DNA of 64,000 nt from Spisula solida (taxonomy: Eukaryota > Mollusca > Bivalvia > Venerida > Mactridae). The notes beneath the pieces were generated by a model, which was not told where the DNA came from, did no database searches, and worked only from the letters and a program-made list of their open reading frames with translations. The number at the start of each line of letters is the position of its first letter. Positions within the stretch are counted from its first letter, which is position 1. Of the stretch, positions 1-12,379 are shown piece by piece. The DNA is taken from assembly GCA_947247005.1 (NCBI GenBank), contig OX365948.1, forward strand, positions 55,349,401 to 55,413,400, given 5' to 3'. A program made the translations under genes and the position numbers.

Positions 1-1243
1 ACGCGAAAAACCAAACCAGGTTGATTAATACACGATGCAACCACAAGCACCTCTAACAATACATCTTTATCGATACCGTTCTTGACCAAGGCGCCAAGCT
101 TAGGTTCTAGGGGCACTTTCGAAATCCATTTACCAAGATCAGTTAAACCATTGTCGACCACAGCACCAAGCTGAGTCAATTCATCCAGTGCACTTTTCAT
201 AGAATCCACAGACGGAGCTTGTACATACTGGAATGCCATTGGATCGATCCCGAAGTCCATGAGCTTTAATATAACTTGAGAAACTCGTACTCTAAGAATC
301 TCAGGTTTTGACATTGTTTCCATTTCATTAAATTCATTCTCTGTGTAAAGTCTATAACAAAGTCCATGTCTTGTTGTGCCAGCTCTCCCTTTTCGCTGAT
401 TCGCCGAACTTTGGCTGATACGGACGAGGCTTAATGAGTTAATTTTTGTCTTCGCGTCAAAAACCATTTCCTTTACCACCCCACAATCGATTACAAAGGT
501 AATCCCTGGAATTGTTAAGGATGTCTCGGCGTTATTTGTGGCAAATACGATTTTTCTTCTTCCAGTCGGAGTTGGTGCTAATACACACTGCCGCTCTTCA
601 GGCTCCATACTATCGTGTAATTGAAAACAGTGAGCATCCTTCTCTCCTATTCGCTTCTTGAATTCCTCCACAGCCTTTTCTGTTTCAGAAGCATCAGTAA
701 GAAACACTAGAATATCTCCTGCATCTATTGGCATTGTCGTGTGCAATTCGATAGCTTTACGCAGCGCTTTCTCTTCATAATCTTCTGGAAAGGGGCTGTC
801 ATAATAATTATCATCCTGGTTCCAGATGGCATCCACAGGAAATGTTCTACCTGAAACTTTCAGTACCGGACATCGTCCTTCAAAATAATCAACAAACAAT
901 TGTGCATCAATCGTAGCCGATGTGATGATAACACGCAATTCGGGTCTTCTTTCTAGACACTGTTTCAACATACCAAGAAGCAAATCGGTATGAATGCTTC
1001 TTTCATGGGCTTCATCTATGATTATACAAGAATATCTCATCAATTCCCGATCAGATAAACACTCATTTAGAAGGATGGTGTCCGTCATGTATATTACCTT
1101 TGTAGCAGCAGTTGTTTTTGATTGCATTCCAACTTTATAACCAACAATCTGACCAACACTGGAATCAAGTTCTGATGACACTTTTGTTGCGAGACTAATT
1201 GCAGCAAACTTCGAAGGTTGTGCGCACACAATCATCCCATTAG
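1..1243 (-). CDS. DEAH-box RNA helicase, exon 2 (partial, gene continues past position 1)
   Basis: I translated the minus strand from the splice acceptor at 1244/1243. The frame stays open to the window edge for about 414 codons (residues 473-887). It contains the ordered SF2 DEAH helicase motifs: motif Ia-like CAQPSK, motif II DEAH (549-552, in IIIDEAHERS), motif III SAT (581-583), a motif IV-like ILVFL, motif V TNNAETSLTI and motif VI QRKGRAGT (755-762). These are followed by the start of the winged-helix/ratchet region (ILRVRVSQVILKLMDFGI). Family knowledge: the layout fits the DHX/DEAH11-DEAH12-like group of large RNA helicases, often annotated in molluscs as DEAH12-like, which unwind RNA using ATP. 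The last arginine of motif VI (QRxGRxGR) is threonine here, which is odd. The C-terminus, which in DEAH11/12 proteins can hold RING/IBR fingers, lies outside the window. Confidence 0.93.
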
Positions 1244-1857
1244 CTGTAATAAACAGAAACATAATAAATTATGTAATATTATTATATTATGTAGCTATGT
1301 AGCTATGTCAGAAAGGTGTTATCATATTTTATTATACCTCACTTTTCTCTACACTGCTTATCTCCCATTTCCAAAAGGAGACACATTATGACCACCAAAG
1401 ATATTTCCAACCCATTTGGCAAGGATCAAACATATAATGTGATCGAGATGACATTTTAAATGTTGTGCACTTTGTGATACCGGCATAATGACCGGTTCAA
1501 TAAACCTAGGGATTAGATATTTAAACAAACAATGAATGCCGTTATTCGTTCATCTGCAACACATGAAATGATGACGTAACCATTATGTGTCTGTCAGAAC
1601 TTGGAACTTAAATGCCATGCTGTCTTTTAGTGACGTACAATGGAAACATGTCATATACGTGCAAATTGTCGATTGTCAGCTCAAGCACCATTAACTACTC
1701 ATAGTTACATTTGCCTTCATAAATGTGTCTACTAAATTATTTTTAATGGTCCATGGAGTATACCCATACGAACTATGTCAACTTTCAACAAATTAAACAA
1801 GAGCCAAAATGTCACTAAATACGGCCGTCTTAGGGCATGGTGGGTCTAAGGGCAAAA

Positions 1858-1888
<31 letters not shown>

Positions 1889-2827
1889 AAAATAAAAAAA
1901 AAATATAATCGAATTTGGCCTAGATATTATGCCCATAAGCATTGTCACAAAGTTTGAAGATGATCGGATGAAAACTGTTGCGTTAGAGCACAGACAAGGC
2001 CTATTTCATACTTATTTGGTAATTAAAGGCCCATGACCAAATAAGGCCTAAGCCGATTTGGCCTATAATCGAACTTGGCCTAGATATTATGCCCATAAGC
2101 ATTGTCACAAAGTTTGAAGACCATCATATGAGAACTGTTTGCGTTAGAGCACAGACAAAGCCAATTTCATACTTATTTGGTAATTAAAGGCCCATAACCA
2201 AATAAGGCCTAGGCCGATTTGGCCTATAATCGAACTTGGCCTAGATATAATGTCCATAAGCATTGTCGCAAAGTTTGAAGACGATCGGATGATCTGAGCG
2301 CTAGAGTACAGACAAACTGCTGGACGCCACCGCGCGCACGCCCGCCCGCCCGCCCGCCAAGGGTGTTCCCATAATACGTCCCGTTTTTCAAACAAATGGA
2401 AAACCTTCATTACAAAGTACGTATGCCTTTATGCTTAGGTATATGCACTACATGTAGCTGCAATCAAAGCAAATTGTGTTTTTATAGAACGCATTTACAC
2501 TATTGACGTTATAACAATTTTGGAATAAAATTATAATCAAATCAAACAAGTAGACAATTTATCTCGAAATTCTCAACTATCCATTTAACAAAACAAAAGA
2601 CATACGATTCCAGTAATAATATTTAATGATCATAATGATCCGGAAAGCAACGGACTAGCTATTTTATGACCAAATAGACATGATGTCTTGAACGCTCCTA
2701 GTGCATGGATAATATGGCACCAATAATGCTTCCAAAATCGGTAAGTTTTCTCTGTAAGCAAAATGCATCAATATCTACAAAGTACTAGTAAATGTCAAAC
2801 ATCAATGACGAATGCTGACACTCTTAC
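1244..2827 (-). other. Intron of the DEAH helicase gene
   Basis: Read on the minus strand, the donor is GCAG|GTAAGAG at 2828/2827 and the acceptor is TTATTACAG|CTAAT at 1244/1243. Joining them gives GCA-GCT-AAT-GGG, which keeps the reading frame from Walker A into motif Ia. The intron is 1584 bp and carries a HINE (1797-2391) with a long A-run at 1857-1888. The remainder is AT-rich with no recognisable content. Confidence 0.9.
1797..2391 (-). mobile_element. HINE family 2 (Helentron-like non-autonomous element), 5' end clipped
   Basis: On the minus strand it begins near GAAAAACGGGACGTATTATG. It then has the GC-run GGCGGGCGGGCGGGC and about two and a half tandem core units with AAACTTTGTGACAATG and ATCTAGGCCAAGTTCGA. 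It ends in a conserved 3' segment (CATGCCCTAAGACGG, then GTGACATTTTGGCTCTTGT). It matches the complete copy at 22604-23884 but lacks that copy's ATACGCCCC start and has a poly-A tract inside. It lies in the helicase intron, in the same orientation as the gene. Confidence 0.8.
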
Positions 2828-4244
2828 CTGCAAATCCTGCCTCATAAATGTACTGTGCTATCTGTGTGGACTTTCCAGACCCTGTTTCTCCCAAAATGAC
2901 GCACACTTGGTTTTCAGTAACTGTCGTCAATATATCTGTACGTTTTGCATATATTGGAAGCGCCGACAATAATCTTTGACACTCAATATCAAAGCTTTTC
3001 TGTACGTCATTCAGTTTATTGTCACATTTCTGGTGATTTCCTATGGCTTTTAATTTATCATACATGTTCTCGACATAGTTATAAAATTCACTTTTCTGAC
3101 CATCGAGTTCTTTTAATTTATCAACCCAGGCATCTTTTTCGTTTGATAATTTTTCAAATTCAACCAGGGGAACTTCTTGGTGTCGGTTAAGTTGCTGTTG
3201 TATGTCTTCTAATTTTTTTGCAGCAATTCGTATTTTCTGATTATGTATATCATGCATACTTCTAACTTCATCATAGATTTCTGTCAACACGTCCCCAGGT
3301 TCTTCTCTCTCCTCATTTTCATCAGATTCATTTTGCTCGTCGTCAGCTTCACCTAGTTCATAATGACAAGATACGTCTGAAGTGGCATTTGTGTTACTTA
3401 AATTTAAGAGTTGCTTGGCAACAAGCCATTTCTGGTTACTTTCAAATCTGATATGTGCAACACATCCTAAAGTACATCCTTGTTTTGCCGACATAATTGT
3501 CTCCGTAACCTCAATGACGTCAAAATCTATAAATATAGGGTTATCCATTCTTCGTAGCAAAAATCTTTTTATGTCACTTAGACTTGAAAAGGTCTCATGT
3601 ATCACTATGTATAAATCTGTGACGTTATCATTGTATGTTTTCAATTGTATTTGTTTTGAATTTTTTTCATTGTTAAGTTCCTTGTCAACATTAGATTTAA
3701 TGTTTATGTCTATGTATGTTTCGTCTTCGTTACTATTTTGTACGAGTAATTGAGATTTGTCGTGGATAGGGTAATCGGCCAATTGTCTGCGAGATGTCAC
3801 TTCTTCGGTGTCTTTAGTTTGAACTTCCAGTACCTTCCTTTTCTCGGGCGTTCGTGATTTATGTGAGTAACCTACGTTACTGTTAACATCGACCATATTC
3901 CACCATGTTGAATTACTTTGATTGTCGTAAGAAAGTTGCTCAAACACAATTGCACTCTTTGGTCTCGCGCCCAATTGATCATAGTTATTATTTACACCAT
4001 TAGTTTTATGTTCCAGTTCATTGTCATTTTGAGCGTTTTCATTGTCATTATCAAGTTGTGTGTTTTTCTCATGTATGTTTCCCTCTTGGGTTTTATTTGA
4101 TTCCACCGAGCTTGCCACCGATCTCTTTTGTCGATGCTTTCTACGATTGTATTTCCTTTTAGTTTTTGACTTCCCATTTTTCTGGTTTGGTTCATTTACT
4201 ACGGTGTCTGCGCCGGACTTTTCGAGTTCTTGACGATCAGCCAT
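2828..4244 (-). CDS. DEAH-box RNA helicase, exon 1 (N-terminus to Walker A)
   Basis: This exon has 472 codons plus one base. I chose the ATG at 4244 (ATGGCTGATCGT); the open frame extends three codons further only through GTG. Residues ~20-41 are very basic (KSKTKRKYNRRKHRQKR), resembling a nuclear-localisation or RNA-binding patch. A low-complexity polar region follows, then an acidic stretch (DDEQNESDENEEREE, ~307-321) and a Glu/Lys/Leu-rich segment likely to form coiled coil (~345-410). The Walker A/P-loop GETGSGKST is at ~452-460, close to the splice donor. The long N-terminal extension before the helicase core is usual for the DEAH11/12-like group. Splicing to exon 2 (1-1243) restores a continuous helicase domain. 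I see no sign of decay. The exact paralogue identity cannot be settled without a search. Confidence 0.9.
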
Positions 4245-4332
4245 ACTCAACACTCAATGTTTATCACCATTCGGCAGTTTGTATCGAGTAACATACATTC
4301 GCAACTAGCATCAGGAATATCTTGACGTCTGT
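4245..4332 (-). other. Probable 5'-UTR exon segment of the helicase gene
   Basis: Upstream of the ATG on the minus strand there is a good acceptor (TTATATTGATTTCAG) ending at 4333, so the coding exon probably starts at 4332 with an 88-nt leader. The promoter and earlier leader exon would lie at higher coordinates and were not identified. Confidence 0.45.
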
Positions 4333-4544
4333 CTGAAATCAATATAAAACCGTTTACACATTTAAGACAATTGAAAAGACACCCGGTAAAGTGATTATAC
4401 ACTCAGCAATAATCCCATAGTGTATTTTCTTCTTAACAAACAAGTCATTTTTTCACACAACTAACATCATTAACTTCACTATTACACATCAAACATGAAA
4501 GTATCCGTCTGGACTCGCCAAACAATATGATGCCAACATTATGT
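4333..4544. other. Spacer without recognised features
   Basis: AT-rich, presumably intron 1 of the helicase gene or upstream sequence. No motif stands out. Confidence 0.4.
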
Positions 4545-4875
4545 GAAGGAGTTGGTAGCCAAAGCAACATTTGAGAGAATGGTCACATTTGCCCTACGAG
4601 CTCCTTACGAGTTGATTTCGGCGAACTCGCACGGCGTCCGTACGGAGACCGTACGGATAGACCGTACGGATATCGAAAATCGTACGAGCATCGTACGGAT
4701 TTTCGTGACTCGTAGAGGGCTCGGCGACTCGGTGAAAATGTTTCACCGAGCTCCCGAGCTGTCTACGAGCCCGTAAATATTTTTCAAGTCTGTATAATCT
4801 CGCACGAGGCTCGTGCGGACACCGCACGAGCTACGAAATACTCGTGCGAGTATCGTACGATATCCTTACGGATAT
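4545..4875 (+). repeat. CGTACG-rich palindromic repeat element, copy 1
   Basis: The segment is built from near-palindromes such as CGTACGGATATCGTACGA and ctacgagctcgtacg. A perfect hairpin GGTGAAAATGTTTCACC lies at about 4732-4748. The hairpin and its flank (gtctacgagcccgta) recur in the opposite orientation near 11890-11950, so the two segments are inverted copies of one dispersed family. GC content is far above the surroundings. No coding potential; probably a MITE-like non-autonomous element. Confidence 0.65.
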
Positions 4876-5251
4876 GGAAATTTGTAAGGTTTTGCATCGC
4901 ATGGGACGCCATTAGGATGTAGATAATGAACATTATCTCAACTGCTTAACTTATGACAATGAATTGTTATGAGTATGGTGTACATTGAAATATTGAAAAA
5001 TTAAAATTTTGGAAGACAGACAGACTGTGCGAGTATAACAACATTTGTACACTGACTTTTAATATCTTTATTCCGAATGTACATGTAATAACACATGACA
5101 TTGTTGTACATACTATGACATTGTTGTACACAATATAACATTCACTGCTATTATGTTGATACTGCAACTGTATCATGTATCCAAGTTCCGGTAGAAAGAC
5201 TCTGCCAACAGCAAAAACACAACATTGATTAATTCATGAAAATAATATCGT
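4876..5251. other. Spacer without recognised features
   Basis: AT-rich sequence with a short repeated motif (tgttgtacatactatgacat near 5100). Nothing else recognisable. Confidence 0.4.
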
Positions 5252-5812
5252 ATTTTTATATCATTATTATGGTATTCTCATATTATCATTATCGTTATCA
5301 TAATCGTATTCTCGTAATATCATTATCGAGCTATCGTATTATCATTATCGTATTCTGGTAATTATCATCATCGTTCTATCGCATTATCATCATCGTGTTC
5401 TCGTATTATTATTATATTATTAATGTATTATCATTATCGTATTCTCGTATTATAAATAATCTTATCATTGTATTATCATTATCGTATTCTCGTATTATTA
5501 TTATCTTATTATTGTATTATCATTATCGTATTCTCGTATTATCATTATCGTATCATTGTATTATCATCATCGTATTCTCGTATTATAATTATCTTATCAT
5601 TGTATTATCATTATTGTATTCTCGTATTATCATAATCTTTTCATTGTATTGTCATTATCGTATTCTCGTATAATCGTCATCATACTATCGTATTCTCGTA
5701 TTATCATCATCCTATTATTGTATTATCATTATCGTATTCTACTATCATCATCATCACACTATCGTATTCTCGTATTATCATCATCGTATTCTCGTATTAG
5801 CATCATCGATAT
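5252..5812 (+). repeat. AT-rich compound microsatellite
   Basis: About 560 bp of imperfect repeats of tattatcattatcgtattctcg and related tat-cat triplets. Open frames across it, full of Ile/Tyr/Ser, are by-products of the triplet-like composition. Confidence 0.9.
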
Positions 5813-5864
5813 ATCCGACCAACAACCTTTCTCCAAGTAGGTACGCACCAGACTTTGGTCCATG

Positions 5865-6210
5865 ACATATTACCGCGACCGTGGCTGGGTGATTTTGGCG
5901 TCCGTATAGGAAGCGGGAGATCGAAAGTTCAAACCCCGGAGAAAGTTAGGTTATAACTGATGTAGTCGTTTGGTAAGACGCCAGCTAGTTCACGAATGGT
6001 AACTGTAGGCCCAAGTCTGCCATGCACCCGGCAATACATGTATGGGAATGGATTCGGGTTATTTTGCTAGAGAGGGGGTCCGACCAGCAATATTTTATCC
6101 AAGTTGGTACCCAGTAGACTCCCTCCCAAGACGTACTCCTCTCATTGTATTAGATGACCACAATTCACCACAATTCCAGGGTCCAGGCCCACCCCATCTG
6201 GATCCGCACA
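5865..6210 (+). mobile_element. tRNA-derived SINE-like sequence (single copy here)
   Basis: At 5880-5940 there is a box A-like TGGCTGGGTGATTTTGGCG followed ~35 bases later by a box B-like AGTTCAAACCCC, the spacing expected of a Pol III type 2 promoter. The downstream body (6000-6200) is unrelated to the other SINEs in this window. Target duplication and exact end were not found. Confidence 0.45.
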
Positions 6211-8384
6211 CGCTCAGTGTATGATAGTTGTTATTTCCGTGATTCTCGTTCACAGAACTTATGAGTACACATCAAACCATTGTCTATGCATCTACATATG
6301 TATATCCTTGGATTTCTACTGCATTCATTTAATTCTTTTGGTAAAAATATATATTTGGTGTGGTACACATGAGACACATACGTGTATATACTCTTTGTAC
6401 TATTCAAAACGTTATGGCGAAATAAGCTGAATTTCAGAGTCTGTCGAGGGACAATTTTTTCTTACATACCAAACTATTTTCATCATTCGTCAAGGCTCAT
6501 AACTCTGCATTTTCTTTGATTAAGCCGATACATACGTTGAAGTTTTGTCCCCTGCTGACCCTAATCTGCGTTCATATTCAGGACTCCTATATATCTGTTT
6601 TATTATAAGACTACAGATTATGGACAGAGATAAGCATACCATACACGTATCGCACAGTTGTAATTAATTAAGTGCATGTGTCTGATTACGTTGTACATGG
6701 ACAGAGTTTATTATGTGTTGAATGTTGAGGCAACCTGACTATATCAAAACGCAAACATCACCAGTGACTTTGTTAATCAATTTACACTATTTTGGTGGTT
6801 AATCCTTGCTAATATTGGTCCGACCCTGTTTCCCCACATTTACACACATTAATAATTCGTGCACATTTAAATGATTATTGTTTACAAACAACGTAAAGGT
6901 TAGAGTTTGTAAAACGTTTCTTCAAGGATATGTTGTGTATATGTTTCTATGTAAAAATCAGCATCGGTCAGGTCTTGATTTCTTATCTGTCGGTCTAGCA
7001 TATACGATCAGATGGTGGTACTGATAACAGCCGAATGATGAAAATAGTTTGTAAAAGTATATATTGGAATATTCTACTTGGCTGAAATAAAATCGCACAC
7101 ATTTAACAGTTTAAAAACGATTAGCTAACACGACTTAAACACCGTCTCCTTTATCACACAGGATCCTAGTTCTAGTCCCAGGTTTGACCGGTTATGGACA
7201 TTGGTGGTGTTAATGTCCTCCACTTGAGGAGAGGTGCCAGTTGCTTAATGAAGAGCTACTTTTTTATTAATAATAAATAATTAAAATCGTACTCGTGTTT
7301 TATCGTAGAATAAAACATGATCACGAGTCACGAGCTCGGATGCGTAGTTACATAATCACATGTGCGTAACATCCGAACAAGTGACCCATGATACTTTATT
7401 ATAGATAAAATTCCGTTACATAGTTATTATTTCGATTCTAACATAGCAAATATTCTGTATTTGACAGCACAGCAAGACACGATATGCGTTGCACTATTTT
7501 CTTTCCTCGAATCCTTACGTTATTTTGCAAGTTTAGCTGTGCTGTAACGTTAATTATAAACCTATTTGTACACAGGTAGTGCTGTTTGTGGTGTTAGAAT
7601 TAATAATTAATGGCAAAAAAACCAGTAAAGTCAATCAGCTGCCATAGTAGGCCTATTTTTTGTACCTTTTCTTGAGTATAGTTTTACTAAAGGGGTTAAA
7701 CTGATACTGACACCGGTGGTTAGATAGTGATCGAGCCAGCAACAATTATAAAATCATCGCATTTATTTTCACTGTAAAAAATAAGATCTTAATTGTTGGA
7801 AAGTTGAACAGCCGCTATAAATTTCGTTCACCATTTACCGTAAAAGCACGACAAACGCTGGTCTAACCTTAAATACTAAAACATAATTAATTTATTGTTG
7901 CTTTGAAAAATAATTTAATTGCGTCTCTGCAAAACTGGTTAGTCCTTTATATTGCTTTATATATAAACGACATAAAATATTTCTCACCTAAGTTTGTTTT
8001 TTCTCCTGATAATATTCTACTGCTAAAACTGCGTTGTGTTTCCACCAAATGAAATATAACAAAACTCCAAATCTTCCGCCTTCTCTGTGAGACCTTTAAA
8101 ATTCCTATTATTGCACACTAATTACGTCATTGGATAGTATTGTCTGAGCTCATAATCTGGTGAATGAACATGTTTTACTTTCTATAGTCAGCTTATTCAT
8201 GCCGCCAGGATTCAATGAGTAAAAACAAAGAGTATGAGACAATACATGATAACCGAGCGTAAAGATAGTTATTGTTTTATCTATGTATTATTTCGACATG
8301 CATATGTGCCAAATTATTATAAGATTATAAAACGGTATATCTTGCCCAAAACAAATTCAGTTATGCTTTTGGTATACATGTACA
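6211..8384. other. Non-coding AT-rich region
   Basis: No convincing exon was found on either strand. Apart from the dispersed repeat at 6938-7052, I see only AT-rich unique-looking sequence. Confidence 0.5.
6938..7052 (+). repeat. Dispersed ~113-bp repeat, copy 1
   Basis: Starts tatgtttctatgtaaaaatc and ends with gccgaatgatgaaaatagtt. It is repeated with only a few changes at 11656-11770. Family unknown. Confidence 0.75.
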
Positions 8385-8389
8385 TGTAT

Positions 8390-8726
8390 CAGGGGCTTAG
8401 CTAGAGGTTTTTGAATGTGTACGCAAGAAGGCTAGGGGGTCGGGGGCATGCTCCCCCGGAAACTTTTGTTTGATAGAACGTCTTTGTGCGTTCTGGGTTT
8501 TTTTTGCATCATCTTTTACTTTTTTTTTACTGATAAAACCAGGTTTTTTTTGTTTGTATAAAGCTTTTTAAAAGTGTTTCTTAGAAATGCTGAAAATACT
8601 AAAGGCTTACTCCCTTAGGGCGTAGGCATCAGTTTTTATAGCATTTTTAGATCATTTTTTTTTTTCAATTTTTAAGAAGCATGTGTACGCAGCTGCGTAA
8701 TTTGCGTACATGTGGCTACGCGCCTG
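8390..8726 (+). mobile_element. hAT-like MITE with 5-bp target duplication (intact 337-bp copy)
   Basis: Termini are CAGGGGCTTAGCTAG on the left and CTACGCGCCTG on the right, inverted relatives of each other. The element is flanked by the direct repeat TGTAT (8385-8389 and 8727-8731). A second copy, inverted, is at 55608-56465 and is interrupted there. No open reading frame; presumably mobilised by an autonomous hAT-type transposase elsewhere. Confidence 0.85.
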
Positions 8727-8731
8727 TGTAT

Positions 8732-11655
8732 ATAAAACTTTTCATTAGAACTGAATAAACAGGAACAAAGGAACTTGAAAGTCGCTGTCAATGAAACCAC
8801 CAGTTGCGATTTATTCCCCGTATTCTCCTGTCAGTGTATTGTTTTATCAAAGCACTTACGGAAAAATTAACTTACGTTCAAATTTTAGGATCATTTTTGT
8901 GCGCTAGGAACAATTGTTCTACTTGTATATGTAGCTCATGATAAACATAATAGTATGCTTATGAGAGACTGTGTGTGCTATGTACAATTATTTATGGGCG
9001 CATTTTTGTCAGTTGTTTGTATATAACATTGCTTATACGTACATGATATGAAAATGCTTTTAAGAAGATTTGTACGTACCTTATTGATGTTGATGTATTT
9101 GTTACATACTCATGTATGTTAATTTGTGTGCTGTTACATTGTATTGTAAATGTGTTATGATGCTCTCCATATGTGGAGGAAATACAATTATCTATCTTTA
9201 ACAACTACTACATATTGGTGTTCAAATTTAAATTATTTATCATTCTTTAAAGGGGCATGCCCTGGAACTGAAGTGTCTCGAATAGTAATCAAATCGGTAT
9301 CATTTTAATACCTAAGACAAATAATGAAAACCCTGTAAAAAAGGTACGAAATATTCTTTAACATGTTCTAAAAGGATTTGCAATTGGCCTACGAATAATG
9401 TATCTTTTAAAGAACTGCTAACAGCCATAATTTCCCCAAATTCGTATTTGTTAAATTAAAAAGAAATTGAATTTGAACGTCTGTTTACAATTTTCACAAA
9501 GTGTTTTTGATAAAACAGTACCCACATATAGTCCAGATAGGATATTGTGACAGTGACGTTGCAGTTTATGTGTACGCAAAAAATCACAACATTGTCTAAA
9601 CAGGTAGAACGAAGTTAAGTATGTTAGTTTATCATTGAAATTATAGTTGTTTGTACAGTATAAGCCTTTATAATTGGCTTTACACCTTTATAGTGGACTC
9701 GACCGTATTTTTTATCCTGATTGGACTATAGGCCATGCACGAGTATTGCCCCCTTTTGAGCAGTTATATATGCCGAACTATATATGTGTAACAGGGTCAC
9801 TATTCCACATTGTACCATCACATTATCATTCAATAAACCTGATAAATCACCACTCATCTGCATGTAAACATAATTATACCATTACGGGCCTCAACATACG
9901 GCATGTTCACCCTGTGACATTTGGCGCCTGTGTTTTAATTTATTTCTACTCTCTGAAATTTGGGACGCCGCATGCAACAAGATACTAATTTCAAAGTAAA
10001 AGATACAAGTCAATATCTACTAGTAAACAGAAACATATATTTTACAAAATGTACTTCACTGACTCGGTACCCATGCTGACAAATAGCCATACGATCATTT
10101 TTTTCTCATGTGCAACGATATAGAACTGACACATTAGCCGTTCCTGTCTATTTTAAGATACTATATATCATCTTTAAAATCAAATCTTAATTATATGAAC
10201 ACAAATGGTCCATTATCAAGACAAATGCACATCTTTTGGTGTGGACACATATGTGTATATATAATAGAACTTGACTGCAATTCGAAGTCATTATCGAAAA
10301 CATATTGGAACAAAATAGCCTTTATAAATTAAATTTAACGTTTTGTATGATGGTTATTTCATATGGTTTTAATGTATTGAATTTCAGATGTCACATTTTT
10401 TCTCGAGGAACCAAATCATTCTTTACTGAATTCCCTGATAGTTCAGATCTTTATAATGTTCCATAAAAAGAAGCATGTCGATTTTTCTGATTTTCTGATT
10501 AAATAGTTCTAGCCGGGCACGACTTATCAGTGCTAGGTCAGGAACCAATTAACACCATGGAAAACAGACTGATATATCTAGACCAAGGCAAAAACATCTG
10601 CATTGGTGGTTACTTAATTAATCAGTATACTACACATATACAAGCTTTTATTGTCTAACCATTTATAACGGTATTATCGATATCAATAAACTAAATAAAT
10701 TACATTTGTTTAAAAGTCCTTTGTAATTAACGTATTTTTGTCTAAAACGTCTAAAGTAATTAAGTGTCACAGATAGATTTGTATAAGTCGGGTATCAATT
10801 AACACATTGCCTTATCATGCTGTTTCTGGTAGAAGAAACGACTTCTATCTTTACAATCTCTGTAAGATCATAGCAATATTTAGGTGCATATCATATTATT
10901 ACTATTAATACATGTTTTGATAAATAATGTCAAATGACAAAACACTGTTACTCGTCAATTTATTAACGGCCTAGTTAAATGTAAACGAAGTGCTGTGAAA
11001 TAAACACATCTGTTACTTGAAAATATAATTATGAAATGAACATGCAACCTTTTCGCAATTAATTTCAACTAGGCCCTACTTCGTAAAATTATACAATGAA
11101 ATACTTTTAATTTATTTAAATATAATTTTCATAGGCTAAGTTTCATATATGTTCCATCAGTGATAGAGTAGCAACGTAATTACCGTTACACCACTATATA
11201 CTGAGTACCAGTAGTTGGTGTGAATCTTGTTGACTGCTAATACTAATAAGAACGTTGAGTGTTTAAGTGTCAGTTACTTCATGGGTCATTTTCAGAATAA
11301 AAAGGAAGCAAGAAGAAACGGTGCTATTTTACTGAATTTTCATATATTACTTTATTATCATATGTTTAACCTGGTAGTATCAACATTGAAGTGTTATGTC
11401 AAACCAAAGGCGTTCAATAAACGCTTAAAGTGTGCAGATGTGTCGACTTGGAACGTTTCTGCTATAGAATGTATATAGTATATGAAGGGAAAATAGTGGG
11501 TCAATTAAACAAAAAAAGGAAGCAAGAATATATACAGTAATAACGAATAGAATTATACTGTTGGATAGATAAAGAATTAAACAATACGGTGATATCAACA
11601 CTATTGTCACAGTATCAGGCAAAAATGGTTTAAATAAGCATTTATTAACTTGTTC
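8732..11655. other. Non-coding AT-rich region
   Basis: Nearly 3 kb with no supported exon, RNA gene or repeat. Short open frames here have no recognisable domain or codon pattern. Confidence 0.5.
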
Positions 11656-11770
11656 CTATATGTTTCTATGTAAAAATCAGCATCGGTCAGGTCTTGATTA
11701 CTTATCAGTCGGTCTAGCATATACGGTCAGATGGTGGTACTGATAACAGCCGAATGATGAAAATAGTTTA
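11656..11770 (+). repeat. Dispersed ~113-bp repeat, copy 2
   Basis: Near-identical to 6938-7052, including agcatcggtcaggtcttgat and the gatggtggtactgataacag block. Function unknown. Confidence 0.75.
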
Positions 11771-11869
11771 ACATGCATATACAAAATGTATCAACATGAC
11801 ATGAAATATCAACTAATCCATAATCATCTTACATAATATAACAATACATAAACTGGGTGAGGACAGCTT

Positions 11870-12345
11870 CCCTGCAAGCTTTCTACTTCAAATATCTCTA
11901 CGAGCTCGTAGACAACTCGGAGATCGGTGAAACATTTTCACCGAGCTCCCGAGTCCTCTACGAGTTACAAAAATCCGTACGATGCCCTTACGAGTTTACG
12001 ATGTCCGTACGGACTCCGTACGAACTTGCTAAATTTCGACTCGCACGGAGCTCGACCAGGGTCTTAAAATAGATAATTAAAATTCGCTGATATCTATGAG
12101 CTCTGATTGATCTACGAGCACCGTGCGATGTACGACCGGGCTCCTTGCGAGCCCCGTACGGTGTCCGTATGGATATTACGATGTCCGTACGGATATCGTA
12201 CGATTGCATCTCTATAAATCGTACGAGGTCCGTACGAGCTGTGACCAGACCCTACGAATGAAAAAGTACCGTGAGGATTTCAAACATTGTGGACTCGTAC
12301 GAGTTGGTAAATTCGTACGGATATCGTACGAGTTTTGTGACCGTA
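11870..12345 (-). repeat. CGTACG-rich palindromic repeat element, copy 2 (inverted)
   Basis: Dense in tacgagctcgta, gtccgtacgg and gatatcgtacga palindromes. The hairpin GGTGAAACATTTTCACC region (~11928-11944), with its flank, is the reverse complement of the 4.73-kb block. It is longer than copy 1 and has no visible target duplication. Confidence 0.6.
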
Positions 12346-12379
12346 GCATTAGCAAGCAAACCACTGTTTTTTAATAAGA

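Noticed and set aside
2763..4233. Plus-strand frames opposite helicase exon 1
   Set aside because: Shadows of the real minus-strand coding exon, which has helicase motifs and good splice sites.
5395..5840. Ile/Tyr/Ser-rich frames of 92 and 63 codons
   Set aside because: Products of the AT-rich microsatellite.
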